Of a stretch of 10,317 nucleotides of DNA, positions 1-6,962 are shown piece after piece. How positions within the stretch are numbered: the stretch's first letter is position 1; each line of letters begins with the position of its first letter. A model generated the notes under the pieces. The model made no database searches and had not been told where the DNA came from. It saw only the letters and a program-made list of their open reading frames with translations. The translations under genes and the position numbers were made by a program. Source of the stretch: Acidobacteriota bacterium (GTDB taxonomy: Bacteria; Acidobacteriota; Aminicenantia; UBA2199); NCBI GenBank assembly GCA_028749105.1, contig JAQUQF010000038.1:1-10317 (forward strand), read 5' to 3'.

Positions 1-21
1 GGCAAGATCATCCTGGAGTAA
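1..21 (+). CDS. Possible last codons of an upstream gene (3' end only)
   Basis: Reading from base 1, frame 1 gives six codons (GKIILE) and then TAA at 19-21. Every third position is G or C, as in the real genes of this window, so this looks like the tail of a co-directional upstream gene ending 21 nt before the glycosyltransferase start. Too little is present to name a product. An alternative is frame 2, which stays open until a TGA at 44-46 that would overlap the next ATG as ATGA, but its codons look less like those of this genome. Confidence 0.35.
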   Translation, partial: GKIILE

Positions 22-42
22 GGTGGCTTCGCGCGCGCGGCA

Positions 43-918
43 ATGAAGCTCTCCGTCATCCTGGTCGTCAGCCTGGAGAAGGCCGATGTCGTGCGCACCG
101 CCCTAGAGTCGCTGTTCTCCAGCCGGCCGGGCTTTCCCATTGAGGTGATCGTGGTGGACAACGCCTCACGCGAGGCGGCCTCCGCCCTCGAGCCGTTTCG
201 GAGCCGGCTGACGGTCATGCGCAACGAGGAGAACATCGGCTTCACCAGGGCCAACAACCGCGGCGCTGCGCGTGCAAAAGGGGAGTACCTGCTGTTCCTC
301 AACAGCGATACCCGGCTGTCGCCGGATGCGCTGGCAGCGATGGTCGCCTTCGCCGACGCCCATCCCGACGCCGGCGCCGTCGGCCCGCTGGTGCTCAATC
401 CCGACGGCTCTTTCCAGCTTTCCTTCGGCCGCCCCATCTCCCTGTTCTCCGAATTCGAACAGAAGGCGTTCCGCACTCCCGCGTCCCGGAGAGTCGAGCC
501 GCAAAAGCTGCGGACGCGCGAAGTCGGCTGGGTGAGCGGCTGCTGCCTGCTCACGCGCAGGGAATACTTCCCCGGCGGCAAGGTCTTTGACGAGGAGATC
601 TTTCTTTATTTCGACGACAGCGAGCTGTGCGCCCGCCTGCGCGGCTTGGGCAGAAAGGTCTATTTTTTCCCCGGCGCGAGCATCGTTCATTACGGCGGCG
701 CCAGCGTGAAGTCGATGCCGGCGCGCACCGCCGTCGAGTACCGCCGCAGCCAGCTCACCGTTTACAGAAAACACCTGCCTAAGTGGCAGACGAGAACTCT
801 AAAAGGCTATTTGTTCTTGAAGTTCCGCTGGCAGCTGCTCAGAAGCCGTGACGAGGAAGACAAGCAGGCAATGGTTCAGATATTGGAATTACTGAAAAAA
901 AATAGCGATCCTAAGTGA
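43..918 (+). CDS. Family 2 glycosyltransferase, rhamnosyltransferase (WbbL)-like
   Basis: A 291-residue, apparently cytoplasmic GT-A fold glycosyltransferase that would move a sugar from a nucleotide sugar to a growing cell-surface glycan such as O-antigen or exopolysaccharide. The N-terminus MKLSVILVV is the usual first beta strand. IEVIVVDNAS (Asp39) is the nucleotide-binding Asp. NEENIGFTRANNRG (61-74) and YLLFLNSDT (82-90, with the metal-binding S-D at 88-89) are typical of the GT2/WbbL subfamily. WVSGCCLLTRR (163-173) and FLYFDDSELCARLRGLG (187-203) match the acceptor-side acidic motif, where Asp191/Asp192 are candidates for the catalytic base. It is followed by the conserved VHYGGAS (215-221). 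No transmembrane segment is evident and the length is normal. No good SD lies at the usual distance before ATG 43 (an AAGGTGG at 20-26 is too far away), so translation may be coupled to the upstream gene. Donor and acceptor cannot be read from sequence. Confidence 0.9.
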   Translation: MKLSVILVVSLEKADVVRTALESLFSSRPGFPIEVIVVDNASREAASALEPFRSRLTVMRNEENIGFTRANNRGAARAKGEYLLFLNSDTRLSPDALAAMVAFADAHPDAGAVGPLVLNPDGSFQLSFGRPISLFSEFEQKAFRTPASRRVEPQKLRTREVGWVSGCCLLTRREYFPGGKVFDEEIFLYFDDSELCARLRGLGRKVYFFPGASIVHYGGASVKSMPARTAVEYRRSQLTVYRKHLPKWQTRTLKGYLFLKFRWQLLRSRDEEDKQAMVQILELLKKNSDPK

Positions 919-931
919 CGCATCACCCTGA

Positions 932-950
932 CGCGAATCATCTATTCGCG
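932..950. terminator. Short hairpin between convergent genes, possible weak terminator
   Basis: CGCGAAT (932-938) and ATTCGCG (944-950) form a perfect 7-bp stem with a 5-nt loop, overlapping the last codons and stop of the minus-strand peptidase gene and lying 13 nt after the glycosyltransferase stop. The position between convergent genes suits a bidirectional terminator, but neither strand has a T-run after the stem, so an intrinsic terminator is not established. Confidence 0.3.
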
Positions 951-3103
951 CCCATTTCAGTGAGCAAGCGGGTCGCGCCACTGTACTTGTCCAGGAACCA
1001 GAGGATGAAGCGGATGTCCACGCCGATGGAGCGGCTGTAGGACTGGTCCCAGGCGAAGTCATTGATCGTGGCCTCATAGACGCGGTCGAAGTTCAGCCCC
1101 ACCAGCCCGCCGCGGGCATTAAAAACAGGACTGCCCGAGTTGCCGCCGGTAGTGTCCATGTCGTAAAGCATGGCCACCGGCACGTCGCCCAACTGCGGGT
1201 GGGCGTAGCCGCCATGTTCACGGGATCGGGCCAGTTCCAGGAACCTGGCCGGCGCGCCGTGGTTCTCCGACCCGGGGTGGGCGGCATCCTTCTCGGCAAT
1301 CCCGGCAAGGGTGGTGAACGGCTGCATTTCGACGGCGTCGGCCGGCGAGTAGCCGCGGACGCGGCCGTGCGTCAGGCGCAGGGTGCCGTTGGCGTCGGGG
1401 ACGAAATCGGTGCCCAGAAATTCCTTCCTGGCGTCGACCAGCCGGGCCAGGAGCGGATCGAGGACGGCCTTCTGCCTCTTCTCGGCATCCTTCATTTCGC
1501 GGTACTCGGGATACAGCGTGATGGCCAGCTGGATGAGGGGATCCTCCAGGGAGCGGAGTTCGGCCGTCGTTTTTTTCAGCAGGGCGCTGACGGCGGCGGC
1601 ATTTTTCAGCGTGGTGGCGGCAAAGGCCTTGTCCAGGAAGGCGGCGATGGCCTTGTCCGGGTCGCCGGCGCCGACAAGGGCGCGCACGGCGGCGATCTCA
1701 TTTTCCCGGGGCAGGGCGGCGGCGCGGCGCAGCATCTCCCCGAGCACCGCTTTCTCGGCCGGCTCATGATAATCGCGCAGGGCCTGGGTCATGCGCTTCT
1801 CGGTGAGGTCAAAATTGCGATCCATGTAGGGGGCCTCGCGCCGGGTATCGGCCTTGATGCGCTCGAATGACGCCTCGCAGATGGCGAAGGCGTTGCCCAG
1901 CATCATGGAAACCCTGGAACTGACCAGGTTGGACAGGGTCAGGTCGCGGCGGGCGCGCCGGCCCATGGCCTCGTAGGACTGGTCCAGCCGGGTGAACAAA
2001 TCGCCATATTTTTTCCGGCGCCCGGGATCGGCGCCGATGAACCGCCGCAGTTCTTCCTCCTGCCGGCGCCGCTTGTTTGCCAGGCCCAGGTTCTTCAACC
2101 CCTTCAGCTGCCCCTCGCTCCGCTTTACGTTGTTCCAGAGACCCTGCAGGGAAGAGGAGAGCTTGATGGCCGTGGCGCGGTCGCTCCGGCTCATCTTTCC
2201 CTTGAGGTCGATGAGCCAGCGCCAGACCTCGATCGCGAAGGGCAGGCGCACCTCCTCCTCGAAGGCCAGGTAGTGGGACGAGTCATTGCGGTGGGTGCTG
2301 CCGGGATAGCCCAGGGCGAAGACGAAATCGCCGGCCTGGACACCCTGGGGGGCGATGGCCAGGTATTTTTTCGGCCGGAAAGGGACGTTCTGCGGCGAAT
2401 AATCGGCGCTGCGGCCGTCCGGGGCGACGTAGGCGCGCATGAAGGCGAAGTCGCCGGTGTGCCGCGGCCACATCCAGTTGTCCTCTTCGCCGCCGTATTC
2501 GCCGATGGCGCGCGGCGGCGCATATACCAGGCGCACGTCCTTGATGTTGTTGTAGATGAAGAGCACGTAGGATTTGCCGCGGAACATCTCGGCCACCTCG
2601 GCGCGGCGGCCGGGGTTTGCCTTCTCCACGGCGGCGACCATGGTCTTTATCTTTTCCTCGATGGCCTGGCCCCGTTCATCGGGGCTCATTCTTTTTCCGG
2701 CGGCGGCCAGCACCTCGCGCGACACGTCGCGGTACGATTCGATCAGGCGCGCGGTATAGCGCCTGGCCGGGAGCTCGGCCCGGCAATCGGCGGCGTGGAA
2801 GCCGTCGCGCAGGTAGTCGCTGTCGGTGGTGCTGAGCGACTGGATGGCGCCGAAGGCGCAATGGTAGTTGGTCAGGATCAGTCCGTCGGGTGAAACGAAG
2901 CTGGCGGTGCAGCCGCCAAGGTTGATGATGCCGTCGATAAGGCTGACTCCGCCGGGGTTGTACAGCTCGCCGGAGGCGATCGCGAAACCGCGGGCCTCGA
3001 GGTCGAGCTTGTGGATCTCGCTCAGAGGGTACATTCCTTCCTCAGCGCGCAGAGCCAAGCACAGACAAAGCGCAATCATCAGGATCAATCCATTTCGTTT
3101 CAT
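938..3103 (-). CDS. Exported S46 family dipeptidyl-peptidase, predicted DPP11-type (Asp/Glu-preferring)
   Basis: A 721-residue S46 serine peptidase that removes dipeptides from the free N-terminus of peptides, probably in the periplasm. The start at 3103 is chosen over an in-frame ATG at 3151 because a GGAGG (3111-3115) sits 7 nt before it, and because it begins a clean signal peptide (MKRNGLILMIALCLCLALRA, likely cleaved after Ala20). The longer form would overlap the preceding gene. The mature N-terminus EEGMYPLSEI resembles the conserved start of mature S46 enzymes. The chymotrypsin-like triad is visible: His81 in LTNYHCAFG, Asp218 in WPRHTGDF and Ser656 in GGNSGSPVF. A helical domain fills roughly residues 240-560, as in the family. 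Arg674, 18 residues after the serine in LNFDR, occupies the place of Arg673 in Porphyromonas DPP11; DPP7 has Gly there. This predicts acidic P1 preference. It lies 17 nt after the PurF-like gene and is probably co-transcribed with it. Confidence 0.93.
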   Translation of the reverse strand: MKRNGLILMIALCLCLALRAEEGMYPLSEIHKLDLEARGFAIASGELYNPGGVSLIDGIINLGGCTASFVSPDGLILTNYHCAFGAIQSLSTTDSDYLRDGFHAADCRAELPARRYTARLIESYRDVSREVLAAAGKRMSPDERGQAIEEKIKTMVAAVEKANPGRRAEVAEMFRGKSYVLFIYNNIKDVRLVYAPPRAIGEYGGEEDNWMWPRHTGDFAFMRAYVAPDGRSADYSPQNVPFRPKKYLAIAPQGVQAGDFVFALGYPGSTHRNDSSHYLAFEEEVRLPFAIEVWRWLIDLKGKMSRSDRATAIKLSSSLQGLWNNVKRSEGQLKGLKNLGLANKRRRQEEELRRFIGADPGRRKKYGDLFTRLDQSYEAMGRRARRDLTLSNLVSSRVSMMLGNAFAICEASFERIKADTRREAPYMDRNFDLTEKRMTQALRDYHEPAEKAVLGEMLRRAAALPRENEIAAVRALVGAGDPDKAIAAFLDKAFAATTLKNAAAVSALLKKTTAELRSLEDPLIQLAITLYPEYREMKDAEKRQKAVLDPLLARLVDARKEFLGTDFVPDANGTLRLTHGRVRGYSPADAVEMQPFTTLAGIAEKDAAHPGSENHGAPARFLELARSREHGGYAHPQLGDVPVAMLYDMDTTGGNSGSPVFNARGGLVGLNFDRVYEATINDFAWDQSYSRSIGVDIRFILWFLDKYSGATRLLTEMGANR

Positions 3104-3120
3104 GAGAATACCTCCATGGG

Positions 3121-4524
3121 TCATTCGCTCCCGTCCCAGCAATAGGTGCACAGCTTTTCTTTGGGCAGGCCGATGGCGGCGATCAGGTCGCCCAGCAGCT
3201 GGTACTTGAGCGTGGTCAGTCCCAGTTGCTTGCGGATCCAGTCCTCCATTCCTTCATACAATACCGTCCCGGCCTGGGCGTAAAGGCCCGGGTCCTGGAC
3301 GGCCTGCGGCCCGGCGAGGGCACGGATGGCCTTGCGGGTCGCCAGGTCCATCTCCGAGCGCGAGCGCGAGAAGTTGAGGAACTTGCAGCCATAGAGCAGC
3401 GGTGGGCAGGCGGGCCGCATGTGGATCTCGGCGGCGCCGGCGTCGTAGAGGCGGCGGATGGTGTCGCTCAACTGGGTGCCGCGCACGATCGAGTCCTCGC
3501 AGAACAGGATGCGCATGCCGGCCAGAAGTTCGCGGATGGGGATCAGCTTCATGCGCGCCACGAGGTCGCGGGCCTCCTGGTGCTGCGGCATGAAGCTCCT
3601 GGCCCAGGTCGGCGAATACTTGACAAAGGGGCGCTTGAAGGGGATGCCGGCCTCGGTGGCATAGCCCAGGCCGTGGCCGATCCCCGAGTCGGGGATGCCG
3701 GCCACGAAGTCGACAGCGGCGGGAAAGCGGCGGGCCAGGGCGGCCCCGCAACGGTTGCGCACGGCCTCGACGTTGATCCCCTCGTAGGTCGATGCCGGGT
3801 AGCCATAGTAGACCCAGAGGAAGCTGCAGATGTGCATTCGCTCCTCTGCCACTTTGAGGACCTCGCAACCGTCGGCCGTGATGCGGACGATCTCGCCCGG
3901 CCCCAGGACCTTCTCGATCGCGTAATCGAGATTGGGAAAGGAACAGGTTTCGAGGGCGACGGCCATGGCCCCCTCTTTGCGCCCGATGATGACCGGGGTG
4001 CGGCCGCGGCGATCGCGGGCGGCGTAGATGCCGTCGCGGGTCAGGACGAGAAGGGAGCAGGAACCCTCGACCTCGGCAAGGACGCGGCGGATGCCGGAGG
4101 CGAAGCTGTCCTCCATGTCGATCAGCGAGGCGACGACCTCGGTGGGATTGATGTCGCCGCTGCCCAGCTCGGAGAGGTGGATGCGGCGGTGGCCAAAGGC
4201 TTCGCGAGCCAGGGCTTCGGCATTGGCCACGACACCGACCGTGACGATGGCATAGTCGCCGAGGTGGGAGCGGATGAGCACCGGCTGGTCGTCGGTGTCG
4301 CTGATGATGCCGATGCCGGTGCGGCCGCCCATGCGCCCGAGGTCGGGGTCGAACTTGGAGCGGAACTGGGTGTTCTCGATGTTGTGGATGACGCGGGCGA
4401 AGCCGTTGGCGCCGACAAAGGCCATGCCGCCGCGCTTCGTCCCCAGGTGGGAATGGTAGTCGGTGCCATAGAAGACGTCGGCCACGCAGTTGTGCCTGGC
4501 CGCCACACCGAAGAATCCACCCAT
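3121..4524 (-). CDS. PurF-like amidophosphoribosyltransferase paralog with degenerate glutaminase domain
   Basis: A 467-residue cytoplasmic protein with the architecture of glutamine PRPP amidotransferase, which makes phosphoribosylamine in the first step of purine synthesis: an N-terminal Ntn-type glutaminase domain (about 1-225) and a C-terminal phosphoribosyltransferase domain. The PRPP loop is present as ILFCEDSIVRGTQ (339-351), preceded by GIPDSG (276-281) and a flexible-loop region with Arg, Gln and Lys (303-328). Cys233, Cys380, Cys459 and Cys462 (CTYC) match in order the four [4Fe-4S] ligands of the Bacillus-type enzyme. The N-terminus is MGGFFG where active PurF has the nucleophile in C-G-[IV]-F-G. 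The glutamine-binding RYST, NGN and SD[ST]E motifs read ISDTDD, ANAE and NPTE. So it probably cannot use glutamine and may use ammonia or another acceptor. Similar MGGFFG paralogs occur in other bacteria by recollection, and annotation pipelines usually call them PurF. The start is firm: AGGAGG lies 4 nt before the ATG. Confidence 0.85.
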   Translation of the reverse strand: MGGFFGVAARHNCVADVFYGTDYHSHLGTKRGGMAFVGANGFARVIHNIENTQFRSKFDPDLGRMGGRTGIGIISDTDDQPVLIRSHLGDYAIVTVGVVANAEALAREAFGHRRIHLSELGSGDINPTEVVASLIDMEDSFASGIRRVLAEVEGSCSLLVLTRDGIYAARDRRGRTPVIIGRKEGAMAVALETCSFPNLDYAIEKVLGPGEIVRITADGCEVLKVAEERMHICSFLWVYYGYPASTYEGINVEAVRNRCGAALARRFPAAVDFVAGIPDSGIGHGLGYATEAGIPFKRPFVKYSPTWARSFMPQHQEARDLVARMKLIPIRELLAGMRILFCEDSIVRGTQLSDTIRRLYDAGAAEIHMRPACPPLLYGCKFLNFSRSRSEMDLATRKAIRALAGPQAVQDPGLYAQAGTVLYEGMEDWIRKQLGLTTLKYQLLGDLIAAIGLPKEKLCTYCWDGSE

Positions 4525-4571
4525 AAGGCCTCCTGAAATTTTTTATTGCGGTCGCTGCTTGCCGAAGCTCC

Positions 4572-4600
4572 CTTATAGCAAAGCCAGCAGCGTGTGTCAA
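4572..4600 (-). promoter_or_regulatory. Sigma70-type promoter for the PurF-like/S46 peptidase operon
   Basis: Read on the minus strand, TTGACA (4600-4595, a perfect -35) is followed after exactly 17 nt by TATAAG (4577-4572, five of six matches to the -10). Transcription would start near 4565, giving a leader of about 40 nt with the AGGAGG site before ATG 4524. No purine operator could be recognised by eye. Confidence 0.75.
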
Positions 4601-4647
4601 AGGTTATAAAAAAGAACTCGGTCAAAATCCAGATCTCAAGCACCAAT

Positions 4648-4676
4648 TTGCTATTACGAAAACTCTTCATTACAAT
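4648..4676 (+). promoter_or_regulatory. Sigma70-type promoter for the aldehyde dehydrogenase
   Basis: TTGCTA (4648-4653) and TACAAT (4671-4676) are separated by exactly 17 nt. They match the -35 at four and the -10 at five of six positions, in an AT-rich stretch. Transcription would begin near 4683, followed by GGAGGG at 4697-4702 and ATG 4709. The two divergent promoters in this 184-bp spacer are separated by about 47 bp. Confidence 0.6.
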
Positions 4677-4708
4677 TAAAATCAACTAAAAACTGCGGAG
4701 GGACGTAC

Positions 4709-6076
4709 ATGGCGCTACGTTCGATCAACCCAGCCACGGGCGAGCTGCTGGAGACTCACAGCGTGCAAACTCCGGAGCAGGCAGCGGCGGCAGTGGTCAA
4801 GGCCCACGAAGCGTTCGGCTCCTGGAGCCGCATCGCCCTCCCGGAGCGCGCCAGAGTGCTGCGCAAGGCGGCCGGCATCCTGAATGCGGAAAAGAATTCG
4901 CTGGCGCGCCTGATGAGCGAGGAGATGGGCAAGCCCATCCTGCAGGCGATCGCCGAGATCGACAAGTGTGCCATCGTTTGCGAGCATTACGCCGCCAACG
5001 GCGAGGCCATGCTCGCCCCCGAGCGGATTGCCGCCGGCGCCGCCGACAGCTACGTTCGCTTCGACCCCCTGGGGGTAATCCTGGCCGTCATGCCCTGGAA
5101 CTTCCCCTTCTGGCAGGTCGTGCGCTTCGCCGCCCCGGCGCTGATGGCGGGCAATGTCTGCCTGCTGAAGCACGCATCCAACGTCACCGGCTGCGCGGCC
5201 GCCATCGAGGACATTTTCCGCCGTTCCGGCCTGCCGCTGCACGTCTTCACCTCGCTGCGCGTCGACTCCGCCCAGGTTGGGGCGCTGATCGCCCATCCGC
5301 TGGTGCGGGCCGTCACCCTTACCGGGAGCGACGAGGCGGGACGGGCGGTGGCCGCTGCGGCCGGGCGCTGCCTCAAGAAGGTGGTGCTGGAGCTGGGAGG
5401 GAGCGACCCGTTCATTGTTTTTGCCGATGCGCCGCTTTCGGCGTGCGTCTCCGCGGCCGTCAGTTCGCGCATGATCAACAACGGCCAGAGCTGCATCGCC
5501 GCCAAGCGCTTTATCGTCGTCAGGGACATCTATCGCCGTTTCCAGACGGCGTTCACCGCCGCCGTCGCCGCACTGAAGACCGGCAATCCCCTCGACGAGA
5601 GCAACGACCTGGGCCCCCTGGCCCGGGCCGACCTCGTGGAGGAGCTTGAGCGCCAGGTGGAGGCATCAGTACGCTTGGGCGCCCGCATTTTAGTCGGCGG
5701 CGGGCGGCATGGCAGGAGCCCGGGCTTCTATTTCCAGCCGACCGTCCTGGAAAACGTGAAGCCCGGAATGCCGGTTTATGAAGAAGAGGTTTTCGGCCCG
5801 GTGGCGGCACTGATCGCTGCCGAAGACGAGGAGGACGCCCTGCGCATTGCCAACGATACCGCCTTCGGTCTCGGCGCCTCCATCTGGAGCGCAGACCGCG
5901 CCCGGGCCGAAGCGATCGCAGCGCGCATCGAAGCCGGTTCGGTATTCATCAACGGCATGGTCAAGTCCGACCCGCGCCTGCCCTTCGGCGGCATCAAGAT
6001 GTCGGGTTTCGGCAGGGAATTATCCAGCTATGGCATCAAAGAGTTCGTGAACATCAAGACCGTCGTGATCTTATAA
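4709..6076 (+). CDS. Aldehyde dehydrogenase, succinate-semialdehyde dehydrogenase (Sad/YneI)-like
   Basis: A 455-residue cytoplasmic NAD(P)-dependent aldehyde dehydrogenase. The best match from memory is E. coli Sad (YneI), which oxidises succinate semialdehyde to succinate in 4-aminobutyrate breakdown. Family landmarks in order: SINPATGE (5-12), EEMGKPI (71-77), MPWNFPFWQ (128-136, with oxyanion-hole Asn131), LLKHASN (152-158, Lys154 in the cofactor site), LTGS (204-207), LELGGSDPF (227-235, general base Glu228), NNGQSCIAAKRF (257-268, nucleophile Cys262), EEVFGP (359-364) and FINGMVKSDPRLPFGG (413-428). All catalytic residues are intact and the length is that of Sad, slightly shorter than GabD. 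LKHA, where GabD has KPA, and the GSDPF block are what favour Sad. Start: GGAGGG lies 6 nt before the ATG. It is divergent from the PurF-like gene, and no GABA transaminase is nearby. The true substrate could be another semialdehyde. Confidence 0.9.
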   Translation: MALRSINPATGELLETHSVQTPEQAAAAVVKAHEAFGSWSRIALPERARVLRKAAGILNAEKNSLARLMSEEMGKPILQAIAEIDKCAIVCEHYAANGEAMLAPERIAAGAADSYVRFDPLGVILAVMPWNFPFWQVVRFAAPALMAGNVCLLKHASNVTGCAAAIEDIFRRSGLPLHVFTSLRVDSAQVGALIAHPLVRAVTLTGSDEAGRAVAAAAGRCLKKVVLELGGSDPFIVFADAPLSACVSAAVSSRMINNGQSCIAAKRFIVVRDIYRRFQTAFTAAVAALKTGNPLDESNDLGPLARADLVEELERQVEASVRLGARILVGGGRHGRSPGFYFQPTVLENVKPGMPVYEEEVFGPVAALIAAEDEEDALRIANDTAFGLGASIWSADRARAEAIAARIEAGSVFINGMVKSDPRLPFGGIKMSGFGRELSSYGIKEFVNIKTVVIL

Positions 6077-6103
6077 GAATCCAAACGCCGAGTCCGAAGT
6101 GCA

Positions 6104-6132
6104 TTTTCATTTTACATTTTTTGAGGTATAAT
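6104..6132 (+). promoter_or_regulatory. Sigma70-type promoter for the DUF4412-type gene
   Basis: A perfect TATAAT at 6127-6132 has TTTTCA (6104-6109, four of six -35 matches) exactly 17 nt upstream. It lies in the 81-bp spacer after the aldehyde dehydrogenase. Transcription would start near 6139, just before AGGAGG (6145-6150) and ATG 6158, so the leader is very short. No terminator hairpin is visible between the two genes. Confidence 0.65.
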
Positions 6133-6157
6133 CCACTCGATCCTAGGAGGAACAATA

Positions 6158-6958
6158 ATGAAAAAATCGATCCTGATCAGCATGTTCATTTTGATCTTTG
6201 CCGCGAGCTCTTTCGCAGGCGTGCAATGGAAAGCTAGGACCGTGACCCAGGCCGAAGCCAAGGGGCAGAGCAACACGATCGTGCAGGAGATCTTCGCCCA
6301 GGGCGGCAATGTCAAAATGGTCTTCGAAACCGTGGCCAACGAGAACGAGATGTACCAGAAAGGCTCATATTGGCTGTTCAAGGCCGCCGACAGCTCGTTC
6401 TATCTGGTGAACCCGACCGAAAAGACCTATGCGCGGCTGCCGATGAACGCCATGGTGCAGATGGCGGGCGTGGTGGGCAAGCTGGTCAAGATCAAGATCA
6501 AGAATCCCGTGGTCAACGTGGAAAAGCTGGGAACGGAAACCGTCATGGGCTATCCCTGCCAGCACAGCAAGATGCTCATGGAATACGACATGGAAGTGAA
6601 GATCGCCATCATCAAGAGCAAGAGCCACGAGAAGGTCGAGAAGGAGACCTGGTCGACCCCCAAGTTCAAGGGATTGGAGGAAATGGCCGAGTCCTTCCGT
6701 TTGCGCGACTTCAAGACTGGCATGGAAGATCTTGATGCCCTGGTCGAGCAGCAGATGAAGGCCGAGGCCGACCTGGGATTCCCGTTGAAGATGATCACCG
6801 TCAATACCTCGGTCGGCAAGAAGGGGGTGGCCAAGGAGAAGAGCCGCCAGGTCATGGAAGTCCTCTCTCTGGGCAACAAGAACCTTCCGGCCAGCTTTTT
6901 TGAGATCCCCGCCGGCTATACCGAGAAGAGCATCGGCTTTGGAGCGGAAGAAGAATAG
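6158..6958 (+). CDS. Exported DUF4412 domain-like protein of unknown function
   Basis: A 266-residue protein with a Sec signal peptide (MKKSILISMFILIFAASSFA, likely cleaved after Ala20) and no lipobox cysteine, so it is predicted to be soluble in the periplasm or secreted. The mature part resembles the DUF4412/LolA-like group. A strand-rich stretch with GGNVKMVFE (49-57) leads to YWLFKAADSSFYLVNPTEK (72-90), ending in a KTYARLPM block like the 'K-Y-x-x-M/L' of that family. The second half has GTETVMGYPCQHSKM (about 126-140), an ETWSTPKFKGLEEMAESF segment, and the tail LPASFFEIPAGYTEKSI, which is typical of these proteins. The middle (about 145-170) is very Lys-rich. No catalytic motif is seen, and the role is unknown; a lipid or ligand carrier is only a guess from the fold relationship. 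Start: AGGAGG lies 7 nt before the ATG. It has its own promoter and converges on the ptb gene. Confidence 0.8.
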   Translation: MKKSILISMFILIFAASSFAGVQWKARTVTQAEAKGQSNTIVQEIFAQGGNVKMVFETVANENEMYQKGSYWLFKAADSSFYLVNPTEKTYARLPMNAMVQMAGVVGKLVKIKIKNPVVNVEKLGTETVMGYPCQHSKMLMEYDMEVKIAIIKSKSHEKVEKETWSTPKFKGLEEMAESFRLRDFKTGMEDLDALVEQQMKAEADLGFPLKMITVNTSVGKKGVAKEKSRQVMEVLSLGNKNLPASFFEIPAGYTEKSIGFGAEEE

Positions 6959-6962
6959 ACCT

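Noticed and set aside
1199..2893. Plus-strand open frames opposite the S46 peptidase
   Set aside because: The S46 triad and signal peptide are on the minus strand. The plus-strand frames have no recognisable domain and skewed composition.
3104..3151. Upstream ATG (3151) as the S46 peptidase start
   Set aside because: It would overlap the end of the PurF-like gene and put 16 charged residues before a clean signal peptide. ATG 3103 has an ideal SD.
3226..4536. 436-codon plus-strand open frame opposite the PurF-like gene
   Set aside because: It is a mirror of the GC-rich third positions of the real gene. The translation is rich in Gly, Ala, Asp and Val with no family motif, and no suitable SD was seen.
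3254..4600. 448-codon minus-strand frame overlapping the PurF-like gene in another register
   Set aside because: The translation is dominated by Arg, Pro, Gly and His, typical of an out-of-frame reading of GC-rich coding DNA.
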